Assembly: GCF_035222485.1 (NCBI RefSeq)
Contig: NC_085924.1
Location: 4,340,001 to 4,404,000, forward strand
Source: Podospora pseudoanserina
Lineage: Eukaryota; Ascomycota; Sordariomycetes; Sordariales; Podosporaceae
DNA length: 64,000 nt
Reading direction: 5' to 3'
In this document: positions 45,682 through 57,000 of the stretch, one piece after another
How positions within the stretch are numbered: the stretch's first letter is position 1
How the letters are laid out: every line of letters begins with the position of its first letter
Position numbers and translations under genes: made by a program
Notes under the pieces: model-generated
The model's database searches: none
What the model saw: only the letters and a program-made list of their open reading frames with translations
What the model was told of the DNA's origin: nothing

Positions 45682-48600
45682 TCATGTCCTCGTCCCCTCT
45701 GCCTTGGTGTCATCCTCCGGCTTCTCCACCATAATCGGCCTCCGCAACTGCAAAAACCCCTCAATAGCCGTATACGGCGCCTTTTCAAACCCAGGTGCCA
45801 TAACATTTCCCTTCCTCTCAATCCCATAAGCATTATAACTAGGAAATTCATCCCCTTCAACATCAAACGGCTGCAGCCAATTCCAATCCCCAACGCCCAA
45901 CGACGGAATAGCAACATCTCTCTTCGGAGCATCCTTCATGGACTTGGTCGTTAATCGACCATCCTTGCTGAACTCGCCCACGTCCTTGACAACATTCAAC
46001 GGACCAGCATGGAAGAAAGCAACCATATTCTGCATGGCATCCTGCCATGTCCAAGACGGCAGCTGCAGGGATTTGGCAGGCAAAAAGGAGGAAAACGCAT
46101 GGACCGGCGTGAATGGGTCCAGTATAGCGCCGTAAACCTTCATTTCTTTATTTCGAAGGTCGCGGTATTGTTGTGGGGAGAGGTACGGCCCGTCGTAGTG
46201 CCCGCCAGAGTGCGGAAATGGGGCTACCCAGAATGGTTTGAGCTTCGGATAGGAGGTGTCGGGTGTGTTGTCCATCGGAATGAGATTCTCGATCCCGGAA
46301 GGGGGAGCAGGCTTTTTGTTGTCCTCGTTGAAGAAGTAAGTGTAGACGTTGTTGAGGACAAGCTCCTTCTCGTTGTCTTCGACGGTGGGTTCGGCAATGG
46401 TCTTGAAGTAGCCCACTAAGCCGTCGGCCTCGCGGGCCTTGTCGCCGAGCTTGATTCGGAATTCGTAGCTAGGTGCGGGAGGACGAGCATCCTGGGCAAG
46501 GAGATAGCGCTCGGGAGTGGCGCTCGCGACGCTGGTCTTTGTGCTCTGGTTTACGAGGGCGGGTTTCTCTAGTTCCAGGGAGATGCCCATGTTGACGAGG
46601 GCGAGTGGCTTGCCGACGATGGAGCCGAGGAACTGGGAATAGGCACTGGGTGAGGGGGGCATGTTCTTGATGGCGGTCGAGATCATGATCCATAATCCGC
46701 GAAGGTAGTTGGCATCTTTCATCTTCTCGATGAGCTCGTCGAGTTGTTTGTTGTCCTTGACCGTGGGGGCTTTCTTCTCGTTGGAGTCCCCGGCCCCGGG
46801 CTCGGGAATGTTATCATCGTAAACGAATGGGAGCCATTTGGGTTCACCTATGGCGCCATCCCGGCCGCCGACACGAACTTCGCGATAAAAAGTGCCATCG
46901 GCGAGGAAGATTTGGATGCCTTGATCCGCGTAGTTGATCACAAGCCAGCCCCAGATGGGATTCTCCCACTCGTCCACAGGGCGCCAGTAGGAAGAGACGG
47001 TATCGGGCTTCGGAGGCATCTTTTTGCCTTCATCATCTAGGTGTCGCTGGCGGACGACAAAGTCTGCGTTGAGACGCGCAGCTTGGTTGATCTGCGGCGG
47101 TAGCTGCATGAACTCGCACTTGGGCCCTTCGTTTTGCAAAACAGTGTTGGCGTGAGTCTTGCCGTTGACTGTGACGGTCTGAGGTTCGTAAAAGTCGCTG
47201 ATGGCGGGATAGATGGGAGGATGTTGACGAGGACCAGCGAGTGGCTTGGGGTCGATGGCGACAAGGGCTTGTCCAAACTTGTCAATCACATTGAACTTGG
47301 TGAACCTGAACTGCCCATGAGTTACGGGCTTGAAAGGGCAGAAGTCCTTTTTTGTGTAGTCATTCTGCACCGAGTAGGGCGTCAATGCGGAGTTGTTCTG
47401 AATCATTTGGATGCGTTCGTTTGTCAAGCCCGCAAGAGGGAACTCGGCCGCCTTAATCGCACTAGTGCTCTGCAGACCATCACTCGTGATGAACTTGTTC
47501 TCTGGTTTGATGTGTGTCCCCGCTGACAGAGTGAGCAAGCCTTCCGTGAAGCCATTCAGAGGACAGGAGAGGAAAGGTAGTTTGGACAAGTGTTGCTGTA
47601 CCCAGGTCCTCTCGTCATCATCAAGGTGCTCCTTCAAGATGGAGGGCGGTGTATTTTCAAACAGCTGATTCACCTTCGCCGCTAAGGAGAAGCTTGGCTG
47701 AGGAAGAATGAGAACCCGGCCGGAGAGGAGACATGTATCGCCCGCGGCAGCTGGTGTGCCAGTCTTCATCTTCTCCCAGAGCGGCGTTTCGGGCTTTCCG
47801 TCTGCATCAACACCTGGAACGCCGTATCTGATCTTCTCAGGGGCGGAAAGGCGAACTGCCTGGCCGCTCAGATCCCAGTACTCAAAGGGGATGTGAGTAT
47901 ACTCCACGGCCCATTCAACGTAGAGCGGGAACCAAGGCTGACGATTCTCCCATCGATCTCTCCAGTACTTGTTGTCATTAGTTGCAGAGAGCTTGTCATG
48001 AAACTGGGGGAATGCGTGATCTTTCTCAGCAACGGCATCGTCTGCGGTGTTGCTCGGCATAAGTGTCCAGAACTCTTTCAGCAACGTCTCCACGGCGCTC
48101 AAGGCAGATTGTCCGGGGAATTTCGTCGTCACCTGTGCTGCCAAGTTGCTGATGTCCCCCGGGACGCCCGTCTTCGTAACACATTGTGAAGACAGCCTCG
48201 CTGTCCCACTGTCATTGAAGTCAGAAGGCCAACCGGACTCAACCCCCCCAAGTAAAACCGTCGGGTCTCGATGCTGAAAGTAAAAAGGAAGCGTGCTCGT
48301 CTTCAAGTCCTCCAGCAGACTACTTTCCTTCATTTTCTTCTTGACTTCTCGCATTGTCGTATTCAATTCCTTCATGCGGTCTTCCAACTTGCTCAACTTT
48401 TCTGCCAAATCGTTTGTCTGACGCACATACAGATCATTGTTCCGATTGGCAAAATTTGCTTGATCCGTGACGTACTTCCACCAAATAGAGAACATGTCCC
48501 ACCTGTACTGCTCTGCAGAGCGCGTACAGGCATCAACGAGCTGCTGATTGATGTTCAATTCGGCAAGCAGCTCGACGGCCTTGGGGTCTGGCTGGGTGGG

Positions 48601-50043
48601 CTTGCCCTTGGAGTCTTGACCAGCAATGAAATAATGCTTGCCACCCTGGACGCGGCCGAAGTTCCAGTTGTAGACCATGTCTTTCGCTTCGCGCTGTCCC
48701 TCTACACCGTCATCCCTGGCATGGAGCAAAGAGTCAATGGCAAGAATGTCCTCCTCCAACCTCTCAACATCCTTGTCTTTCTCCTTGTGCCTCCTCGCGG
48801 TAATATAGGTGATTAAAGCGTCCATAGGTGATGTTCCTACCGCCATGGACGGCAATGAGTCATCCTGAAGTGTTACCGAAAACTTATCAGAAGGCGCTTC
48901 AGGCTTGGTATTCATGCCCCAGTGGACATCGTACAAAGCACCGTGGAGACACATCCTAACGGCGGATGTATCGGTGAGGAATGTCTCGACCTCACTCGTG
49001 CCAGTGTCCTTCAGCTCCATGTAAATAGCTTTGAGCTTATCCTCATGGGTGAATTTTCCATTCTTGTCAAACAAGGGGTCAGTGCTATCAGTGGAGTGCC
49101 AGCCAACGAGGTAGTAGTCTGCCGTAGCGGAATCAAGGTAGTGTCCTTCTGATGGCTTTGGCGGTGGTGCACCATCATTTCCCCTTGCGAGCTTCTTCTT
49201 ATCATCTTCATCGAGGTACTTGAAATTGTCGACAATGCTAAAGACATTCGCGTTGTGGAGCTGGAAATCCGCAAAGAACATGTTGCCGCTCTTGAGAAGA
49301 CTGATGTCCGTGTAGGAATTCTGATTGCCAGGCTGATAATCAGCCAAGGGGGTCTTCCTTCCGATAAAGACCTCAGCCTGTTGCTCGATATCCACCCCTT
49401 CGCCTTTCTGCCCAACTACAAAGGGGCTAACATCGGTCTGAAGATCAAACGTGACAGGGATATCGTCAAGATCCCACTTGTAGTCACTCTCCAGCACCCA
49501 GGCCTCGTACTCGTTGAAGTATTTCTTCAATTCCTCCTTGACCGAGTCCATGTGGAGCCTTCGGATGATGATCCACCGCGTAGGGGGCTGCAGATACTCT
49601 GGCGTGTCTGAGTTCTTTTTGTCGCCGCTGTCCTTGCTGGGTGGTTCTGTCCTCGGGGGGAGACCAAGTCTTTCACGTTCCTTGTCGTGCCGTTTCTCGT
49701 CAACGGAGTCGGCAGCTACCACTCCAGACCTATACATGTCTGGGAGAATCCAGTGGAGATAGACGCCATATCTGTTACGGCGCGGAGTAGGGTGAGGTTG
49801 GTCGCCCAGGTCTGTAAGGCGCATGTTCGTCGCAGCAGGTGCAGCATTGTGTAGGTCGGAGTGCCCAAGAACATCACTCTGGATGAGAAAGTTGTCCAGG
49901 CGGAGGAAAGTGTAGTTTGGCTGCGTGATGGGGATTATACGAGAGTTCTTGTCGTCAGCTTCGTTGGCGACTTTGTCATTGAGAATAAAGGCTTGGAGCT
50001 GAAGAGGGACGAGGACGACACTGTCATTTGGTGAATTCTCCAT
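45682..50043 (-). CDS. Giant intronless protein C (1453 aa), related to uncharacterised bacterial proteins
   Basis: A single 1453-aa frame from ATG 50043. Landmarks: LVPLQLQAFILND at 11-23, YGVYLHWILPDMYRSG at 92-108, then PPTRWIIIRRL, the FIGRKTPLADYQP segment, YYLVGWHSTDSTDPLFD, a coiled-coil (LAEKLSKLEDRMKELNTTMR), a Trp/Pro-rich middle, FRFTKFNVIDKFGQALVAI, NPIWGWLVINYADQGIQIF and FLGSIVGKPLALVNMGISLE. I recall the same order (LHW.LPD, RWL+VR, GQ.RFT...FGQ, GRPLAL) from large bacterial hypothetical proteins, so bacterial ancestry is plausible but unproven. No signal peptide or membrane segment. Head-to-head with the 106-aa gene. Function unknown; size and beta-rich domains suggest a scaffold or assembly role, which is only an inference. 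Confidence 0.87.
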   Translation of the reverse strand: MENSPNDSVVLVPLQLQAFILNDKVANEADDKNSRIIPITQPNYTFLRLDNFLIQSDVLGHSDLHNAAPAATNMRLTDLGDQPHPTPRRNRYGVYLHWILPDMYRSGVVAADSVDEKRHDKERERLGLPPRTEPPSKDSGDKKNSDTPEYLQPPTRWIIIRRLHMDSVKEELKKYFNEYEAWVLESDYKWDLDDIPVTFDLQTDVSPFVVGQKGEGVDIEQQAEVFIGRKTPLADYQPGNQNSYTDISLLKSGNMFFADFQLHNANVFSIVDNFKYLDEDDKKKLARGNDGAPPPKPSEGHYLDSATADYYLVGWHSTDSTDPLFDKNGKFTHEDKLKAIYMELKDTGTSEVETFLTDTSAVRMCLHGALYDVHWGMNTKPEAPSDKFSVTLQDDSLPSMAVGTSPMDALITYITARRHKEKDKDVERLEEDILAIDSLLHARDDGVEGQREAKDMVYNWNFGRVQGGKHYFIAGQDSKGKPTQPDPKAVELLAELNINQQLVDACTRSAEQYRWDMFSIWWKYVTDQANFANRNNDLYVRQTNDLAEKLSKLEDRMKELNTTMREVKKKMKESSLLEDLKTSTLPFYFQHRDPTVLLGGVESGWPSDFNDSGTARLSSQCVTKTGVPGDISNLAAQVTTKFPGQSALSAVETLLKEFWTLMPSNTADDAVAEKDHAFPQFHDKLSATNDNKYWRDRWENRQPWFPLYVEWAVEYTHIPFEYWDLSGQAVRLSAPEKIRYGVPGVDADGKPETPLWEKMKTGTPAAAGDTCLLSGRVLILPQPSFSLAAKVNQLFENTPPSILKEHLDDDERTWVQQHLSKLPFLSCPLNGFTEGLLTLSAGTHIKPENKFITSDGLQSTSAIKAAEFPLAGLTNERIQMIQNNSALTPYSVQNDYTKKDFCPFKPVTHGQFRFTKFNVIDKFGQALVAIDPKPLAGPRQHPPIYPAISDFYEPQTVTVNGKTHANTVLQNEGPKCEFMQLPPQINQAARLNADFVVRQRHLDDEGKKMPPKPDTVSSYWRPVDEWENPIWGWLVINYADQGIQIFLADGTFYREVRVGGRDGAIGEPKWLPFVYDDNIPEPGAGDSNEKKAPTVKDNKQLDELIEKMKDANYLRGLWIMISTAIKNMPPSPSAYSQFLGSIVGKPLALVNMGISLELEKPALVNQSTKTSVASATPERYLLAQDARPPAPSYEFRIKLGDKAREADGLVGYFKTIAEPTVEDNEKELVLNNVYTYFFNEDNKKPAPPSGIENLIPMDNTPDTSYPKLKPFWVAPFPHSGGHYDGPYLSPQQYRDLRNKEMKVYGAILDPFTPVHAFSSFLPAKSLQLPSWTWQDAMQNMVAFFHAGPLNVVKDVGEFSKDGRLTTKSMKDAPKRDVAIPSLGVGDWNWLQPFDVEGDEFPSYNAYGIERKGNVMAPGFEKAPYTAIEGFLQLRRPIMVEKPEDDTKAEGTRT

Positions 50044-50947
50044 CTTGGTTGTGCTGGTGTGTCGTTCCTGGTATCACCTGACTCGAACTGAAGCTCTCTA
50101 GGATGGTTGAGGCTGGCTTGACAAGATGGGGAACTACTCCCACAAGCTTTGTCTTCCAGATTGCTCATTGCTGTGACCTGGGCGACGGTATCTCCGCTGG
50201 GATGAAGTCAGTGTTCCTTGCACGGTGCATTGTCCAGTGTCCTCCGTTGACTGTTGCATTGCAGCTCAATTTGTGGAAGCCACAGATGCTCCGAATATGC
50301 ACTCGATCGAGACGTGATAACAATTGCAGCAACAATTAGTCTCCTGCAAGTTTTCAGCTTTCCGCTCGCAACTGCCTGTCTATCATTTCTGATTCTGGCG
50401 TTGTACATCTGATCTTCTCTTCTGGTCAAACCTGCATGGTACAATCATGGGAATGAAGCATACCCATCGTGATCACATCACAGCTCTCCGGCCCTGGCCC
50501 TCGCCAATAGAACGGACCGACGATGGGATCAGCGCGGTACTTTCAGCCACCAGGTGCACCTTTGCCCAAATGCCTCAAGCTGCCGCACATGCGATTTATC
50601 CTTGGTGACATGGAGCCTATAGGACCGCGAGGTCGTGGAACGTGTGATAACATTAACGCACGCTGAAGACTGCGGCTTGCGCACGCACCACCTCGCAGGC
50701 CGCATTTGGAAGCCCAGCAAAGTGCAATTCAGAAGGAAATGGTGGGTGGGAAATCAGTGTTCCAGGCTGGGCGCTGATTCTCTAGACCCAACAAGAACCT
50801 ACCATAGATGACTTCGTCAACGGCGAGATATGAATCACATGACATCGTTCAAACGGCTCATCTCTCTTGGCTCCCAGCACACAATTACTGTCTCCATAAC
50901 CTCTTCTCAGAATACAATCACTCCGGTTGCATCCTCCCATTGAAATA
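50044..50947. promoter_or_regulatory. Divergent promoter between giant gene C and the 106-aa gene
   Basis: 904 bp between start codons, no coding frame of note and no clear TATA box. Second of three successive head-to-head promoters. Confidence 0.45.
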
Positions 50948-51323
50948 ATGGCTGTACGTCAAGAATGTCCTGTCCATTTGCTTGCATACCTAACATCAAC
51001 TCCTCTAGCCTCCTCCGAAATGGACAGATGATTACACCGAAATGGGTGGCGATACAATCTGGGGCCCCGATGGCGAGGCGGTTGCTTACATCACTGCTGC
51101 CGGCCTTGACAAGACCAACTTGAAGCCACTCTTCACCCTCCTACCCTCGGTCACTGAAGACTTGACTCTTTTTCAAACGGGGTCGCCGCTCAAATTCTAT
51201 CTCTGGAGCGCCGACGACTACAGTCTTCACAAGGTCACTTTGGATAGCTTGGATGAAATCTTGAAATGGCTGGAGGCTGAGGACAGGCCGTTCTATACTT
51301 TGCCATCGGAGAGGATTCTCTGA
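50948..51323 (+). CDS. Small acidic cytosolic protein (106 aa), unknown function
   Basis: Two exons: 50948-50953 (only Met-Ala) and 51009-51323, intron with GTACGT donor and CTCTAG acceptor. The protein reads PPPKWTDDYTEMGGDTIWGP, then GEAVAYITAAGL, an extended acidic middle and a helical end (SLDEILKWLEAEDRPFYTLP). No signal peptide, membrane helix or cysteines. I do not recognise a family. Lying within the block of giant genes and paired with giant gene C, it may be a partner or immunity/chaperone-like subunit; that is a guess. Confidence 0.65.
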
Positions 51324-51658
51324 CGGCAGGGTGGTTCAGAAGGGGATATGTGATTTATCTCTTTTTCCACCTAGTTTGCAGCGAGGACTAAAACTATCAT
51401 CCTGTTGAAGATCACTGTTGCTCTGTCATGGCTACCCATGCATTTCACGAAGCTCGTGACATTTTGTTGGAAACTGGGGTTGCGCGATACTTATGATTTC
51501 TCCCACACTATGCAGAGATAGCGAGCGGATGTAACTTCTTGCTATAGAAAACTCTCATTTACACCATACCATGACTATCAATGAAACCCCTCATCTCCAT
51601 CTCAAAGAGATTGAAACAGCATTTCTAACGATTCCACCCACCTCAATGTTGACTCATG
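51324..51658. other. Convergent 3' intergenic gap
   Basis: 335 bp between the ends of the 106-aa gene and the deaminase-like gene; nothing seen. Confidence 0.45.
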
Positions 51659-53262
51659 CTATGTTGTGGTATCGAAGGGCAAATGGACCACTGGGTCGAA
51701 CTGTTTAAGGTCGGCCTCGTAAATTCTCCCCATGAATGTGCAGTTTGCGCAAGGACCTGTAAAGAAATCTCGGATCTTCTCCTCGATATTCTTTCTTTGC
51801 TGAGTAATATGCTCGTATTTGTATTCTCTTTCGACTTTGAAATCTTTTGACTTCTTGTCAAAGTCAGGATCCAGAGTTGTGCCTCTTGGACTCAAGGCTA
51901 TGCCCTTTGTCCGGGCCCTTTCTTGAGGAGTGCGGTGTCTTTTTCACCAGATATTATCAGCCAGCTGTGTATGAAATGGTAGACGCAAGCGAAAGACGTC
52001 GTACTTACGATAGCATATGGAGAAAGGTGTACGTCTCGGCGCAGTTTCCGTATCGGAAGGTGTCTATGCTTCCCCCGGTCTTTGCCCACTTCCACCCCAT
52101 GGTCTTGGAATACCCAGTAAAGTCCCAGTGGGCCACGATGTTGACTATTCCCTTGTCTCTATCGCAAATGTCCCATCGCGCCTTTCGAAGAAGACCGCCA
52201 AAGTTCCTTGTGCCGAGGCTACCGTAGTAACCACCGAGCGACGCGCCCAACGAGAACAAGTTTGGCTCTCCAGAGGCCTTATCTGCTTCCGTCCATGTGA
52301 TCTGGTACATGTTTGGTTGTGACGATTTCTGCTTGTCAGACCGGACTACTACTCTTGCTGTGGGGAAATCCGGATCGGGCTCAAATTCTTCGATGTCTTC
52401 TTGGGAAAGAGGCGTACTGCCCCCTTCCAGCATCACACCAGCCCAGCGTGCATATAGCGCAAGAATTGGTATGTAGAAATTCTCGACTGTGGCGTGGGGT
52501 GGCGCGATCCCGAGCTTGGAGAGAAAGAGGCCTAGGAGGTCCGGAAGTAGAAAATAGAAGTTGTTTCGTAGGTCGTCCTCGACGACCTCTTTGAAGCGCT
52601 GGCGTCTTTTGTCATCTTCGAGTTTGGAAATGTCGTTGTCGATGAGAGCTTGAGGCAAGAAGTTGAACCTCCATTTCGCTTCGGTGCCGCGGACATGAAG
52701 GACGCGCTTGTTGTTCACTTTAGCCTTTTCCTCTCGTAGGACATGCTGCTCAGGAACTGGCTCTCTCCACTCAGCACCTGGAGAACTGTGATGCAATGTT
52801 AGTCGGGCGGCACGTTGAAAGCTCCGAACCAATTCTGCGTGTCTGGATGCCGTCCGAACGGTTCGTCGCACTAGATGGGAAAGGATTCTTATCATACCAC
52901 AGCAGCTTGATCTTTTCGAGAACTAATCGCAATTCCTTTTGGTGCGCCTCGTCTATCTTCTTAGCAGCTTCCCACTGCTCCTCCGTCCTCTTCCCCTTCG
53001 ACACAATGCTCTCCACTAGGCCTTCCATTTTTTCAACAATCTACCCAGCAGCTATTAGCCTGGACTCATTCAGAACATCAGTCTGAAGGCCTCGATGACG
53101 AGTATGTGAAGCCAAGACTGGTGATAACAGGGAAGGTCTGGCACTTCATTGCTCCTCACTCACTTTTGCAGTCTCTGTAATGACATAGAGACTCTCAAAT
53201 GTAGTGTCGGGATCGCCTCGCGTGAGAATTTCCCACTCCAAGGGTGCCGTGGAGGATTGCAT
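51659..53262 (-). CDS. Cytidine-deaminase-fold-like protein (432 aa)
   Basis: Exons in transcript order: 53164-53262, 52898-53040, 52009-52785 and 51659-51938; all introns are GT-AG and the sum is in frame. The C-terminal part has NCAET (Cys329, Glu331) and PCANC (Cys403, Cys406), the zinc-ligand and proton-shuttle pattern of the deaminase superfamily (C/H-A-E plus PCxxC). The gap of about 70 residues is longer than in classic cytidine deaminases. The N-terminal half is helical with a charged stretch (KIDEAHQKELRLVLEKIKLL). It is divergent from the DUF6603 gene. The substrate (nucleoside, nucleic acid or none) is unknown; deaminase domains occur both in metabolic enzymes and in interbacterial effectors. 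The start is tentative: exons just upstream (53273-53560) may belong to the same gene. Confidence 0.6.
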
Positions 53263-53272
53263 GTTGGCAATA

Positions 53273-53560
53273 TCAAAGTGAAGATGGATTCTTTATTTGG
53301 TCGCTCTTTGAGAAACAAAAGAGGGAGATGTCCTTACCTGGGATCAAGAGTGCACGAAGATCGTGACCATGAGTTGGAATAATGGTGGGTCCCTTATACA
53401 GAACCTGAAAGAAATGGGTGTCGTCTCTCATGACGTCTGCGATTCAGTGTAAGTATCTATTTGTCGAGGGGGAGAATGAGTACTTTCACGGCACTTACGA
53501 GAATGGGAGGGGTTGCTCTGCTGCGGGCCGCCCACTTCAGCAATTGATCCTTGGGTTCAG
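53273..53560 (-). CDS. Possible upstream exons or tiny separate gene before the deaminase-like gene
   Basis: Two exons, 53499-53560 (EPKDQLLKWAARSRATPPIL) and 53273-53404 (VLYKGPTIIPTHGHDLRALL), join in phase through a GTAAGT...TTTCAG intron. Without a further intron the frame ends at a TGA at 53273, only 10 bp before the ATG chosen for the deaminase-like gene. The sequence looks truly coding, but no start codon was found. More likely these are 5' exons of the deaminase-like gene whose next splice junction I could not phase, or a damaged junction. Confidence 0.35.
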
Positions 53561-54058
53561 CTGCATTGTTAGGTTGTCAGCCCATGGCTTGGCGGACGAA
53601 TGGGTGTCTAGACTTTTGCATCTAGACTTTTCATGCATGTATCGCGCGCTGTCCATTGTACCCGGCGTGCTTTTACGCAGTTGATCGACTTGAACTTGTT
53701 CCCAATCTGTCAAGGTGCACCACCCTCATGTATGCGGGGAGTCGGATCACATAGCACTGTGCCAACACCAAACAGGTGCTGCATTTGGGACACCACTTCA
53801 GCAGTACCTTACGTACTCGGAGTTCAAGCATCGGTGACACTGCTCTCTCTCATGGGGTCCCATGCCTCTCCAGTCGTCTTGTTTGATCGCGAAATGTCGT
53901 TACAGTAGGAGGATGGTGCACCGAAGACCATGAAGTCGGCTTTGGCCTTGACTACGACACAATTTATGATTAACTACATTTCATTCTTGTGTTATCATTA
54001 CCGATACTAAGATACATAAACCACGCCACTCACTCAGTCAACCCGTCTTATCGCCAAA
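53561..54058. promoter_or_regulatory. Divergent promoter region before the DUF6603 gene
   Basis: About 500 bp (up to 796 bp if measured from the deaminase start). No strong motif; serves the third head-to-head pair. Confidence 0.4.
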
Positions 54059-57000
54059 ATGTCAAACAAAGACCCTCCCCCGCCTCCAGCTCCTCCCTCT
54101 GGCCCATTCACAGTCTACTCCAGCGTCGCGAAGCAGGGTGGCACGGGCTCAGTCAAGACTCTAACAGCAAAAACAAACATCGACAACTTCGTCCGTCAGC
54201 TTAGCTCAAGCAGTCTCGTCTTTCCCAGAGCGCCAACATCCCCTTCTCCTGAGACGATCCCTTTGGACCCATCTGATATCACCTTCAAATGGCTTACGCT
54301 CCTCGATCCCAAGGGCACCGTGAGTGCAGGTTTTCATGATGCCGCCACTCAAGACATCGATAACTTTCAGGTCCGCATGGCAGCCCCTTGGGATCTGGTG
54401 TTCAGTTCTGCGCCCACATTCCTTGTAACGACATTTGGTTCTGAGGGCAATCCGGGTTTAGCACCTGTGTCCAAGGTCCCCGTACCTGGGTTGAAGGATA
54501 CTGGCAGTCTTCTGTACATGGGCCTCGACCCAACGACCACGCCCGTCACGGCGTCTGTGAAGGAACTCTTCGCCTTCGCTGGGCTGAAGTCACCGCCTCT
54601 CTCTGAGTTTGCGCCTTGGGGTGTCACGCTGCGGGTATCAAGCGATCCAGCCAAGCCGATTCGTAACGCGCTTTGGTACAGCCCACTTAACTACGATCAG
54701 ACCATTCTCCGTCTGCAGTTCAGTCTCAGTGACGCAGATAGAGCCACCTTGCAAAGCTACATTGCCAAAGCACTTCCATCCCTCGAGTTCAGAAATGTGG
54801 ATTTCATCTGCCGCCGCACCATCACCGGTATGACTATAGGTGGCAAGATATCAGCTTCCGCCCAAGGTGAAGTCCTGATCGAGACAGAGTGTCATCTTTT
54901 GCCCAAAGGCCACGATCTTCAGATCAGAGCGGGAATCAGCATTTTCCATGACCAGTACCATCTAACGTTCCAGCTCGACAAGCAGATCAAAGGTCACTCT
55001 GCCCTGGGAGACATACTGGCCTGGCTTGCAGAGTGTGTAGGGCTTCAGTCCGATGACTTCAATTTTGTGACGGACATGCTTATGCAGCAGGATGGGAAGG
55101 CCTTTGGGGATGCGCTGGAGTTGCGCCGGATCCAGATTGCTCTCGGCACTGATGACGGCGGCAAGACAACCAAGTTGATGTCTTTTAGTGTCGACATTCA
55201 GGCCACGGCAACATTTGGGCATGAGAATGGCCCTGATGGCAATCCCAAGGACGCAGACCCTGTTGTCTTTCTGCTGACGTACTTGTGGGAGAGGGGAGGA
55301 CCAACATTCGGGTCGATTAGAGGGAGCTTGTGGAATGGGAAGCGCCCTATTTTCTTACCTATTTTTCTCTTCCCATCTGTTTCATACCTACTTGTCGCTA
55401 CTTTTCCAGTAATATACCAAGTCTAATAGCTAACACGCTTTTCCAGACTTCAACGATAGCCCTGACAGGAACTTGGCGCCTGGGTTCGAGGAAATCAACT
55501 CTCTCGTCCCCACTCTCGCCAAAGTCCGCAAGGCCATCAGCATCCCGGGCCTCATCCCAGGCTTGAACATCGAGAACGTGCCACACAATATTCCCACTGA
55601 TATCAGCAGAGCCTACATCGTGCTCAACCAAAGCAGTATAGCCGTGGGCGGTACTGTCCAGTCGCTGGATTTTACCTCCCAGGATAAAGACTACCCCGTA
55701 CCACAGCTTAATCTTGGATGGGTCAGCATCGACGCTTCGTACAACTGGGCCAAAGGGGCAACATCTCCTCTCAACGTCAAGGCCTCCTTTCTCGCCGAGC
55801 TCAGGCCGTCCAAGAATGCTACACACAAGGAGCCTGCCACGCTCGTGGGCGCCATGGTCTATGATAGTGGCAAGTGGACTTTGAGCGCTGACCTGGAAGG
55901 ACTATATCTCTCCTCTCTCTACAACTTCTTTTTCCAGAAGCCATCGAACGCCGACCCCGATGCAACTGGCGAAGCAGATCACGTTCTCCCGCTCATCGAG
56001 GCCATCGAGATTGAAAGCATGAAGCTCACCTACGTCTATGACAAGACGCCTACTACGGGAGACCAAGTTGTTGGCAGCTCATTCACCTTTGACGGAATTT
56101 TGAATGTCTCTGATTTGCAGCTCAAACTTCATTTCTCGTATGAGAAGAAGGCCTTTGAGTTCCGAGCAACGTTACATGCCGGATCGGCGACAACCATTGG
56201 GAAGATCATCGAAGATCTCGTCGGAGATGGCATCGACGTCCCAGAGTTCTTGTACGACGCCAAACTAGATCCAGCAAAAGACGGCCTTGAGATCGGTGTC
56301 ATGAAGGGCTCATCGGCAAAGCCAGGCACCCCTGCACCATTCCACTTTGTGGCCAAGCTCACGGTGAATTTCCCCAAAGATGTCCAAATCACGTTGACCT
56401 TCGCCCAGTGGCATGGTAGCAACTGGTCTGCTTCAGAACCGTCCAAGAAGCTGATCAAGGCCGCTCTGACCGGCATCCCCCATGTGTCCATCCCTCTTGT
56501 TGGCGATATCACGCAGCCATTTGACGAGATGTACTTCATGCATGTGATCGACGGTACCAAGAAGAAGTCATCCCAGCAACTTCCTGGCATAACTCGCAAG
56601 GAGAAGGATGATCTCAATCTGGATGAAGCATTCAAGGCTCATCCTCTCGTTGCCAAGGATAAATCCAAGGATACCAGCGATGATGTAGTGGTCATCACTG
56701 CAGGCGCGCACCTCGCGATTGTCATCAAGAACGAGAGAGGCGAGAGAGTCTGCATCCTCGACTACAACTTCAAGAAGCAAAAGACTGTCGGAGATGGAAA
56801 GGAGAACACCAAAAAGCGAACCATCCCGGCGGGGGGAGAAAGCAAGGAACCTGCAAAGAAGGACTCGGACGGCAGCGCGGCCTCGGCGCCTCTGAAAAAG
56901 AAGATGGGCGGCCTATCCATCAGCGATATCGGTCTCAAATACGAGAACAAGATTCTCAGCATCTCTTTTACCGCCACCATGGAACTCGGTCCCGTGGGCT

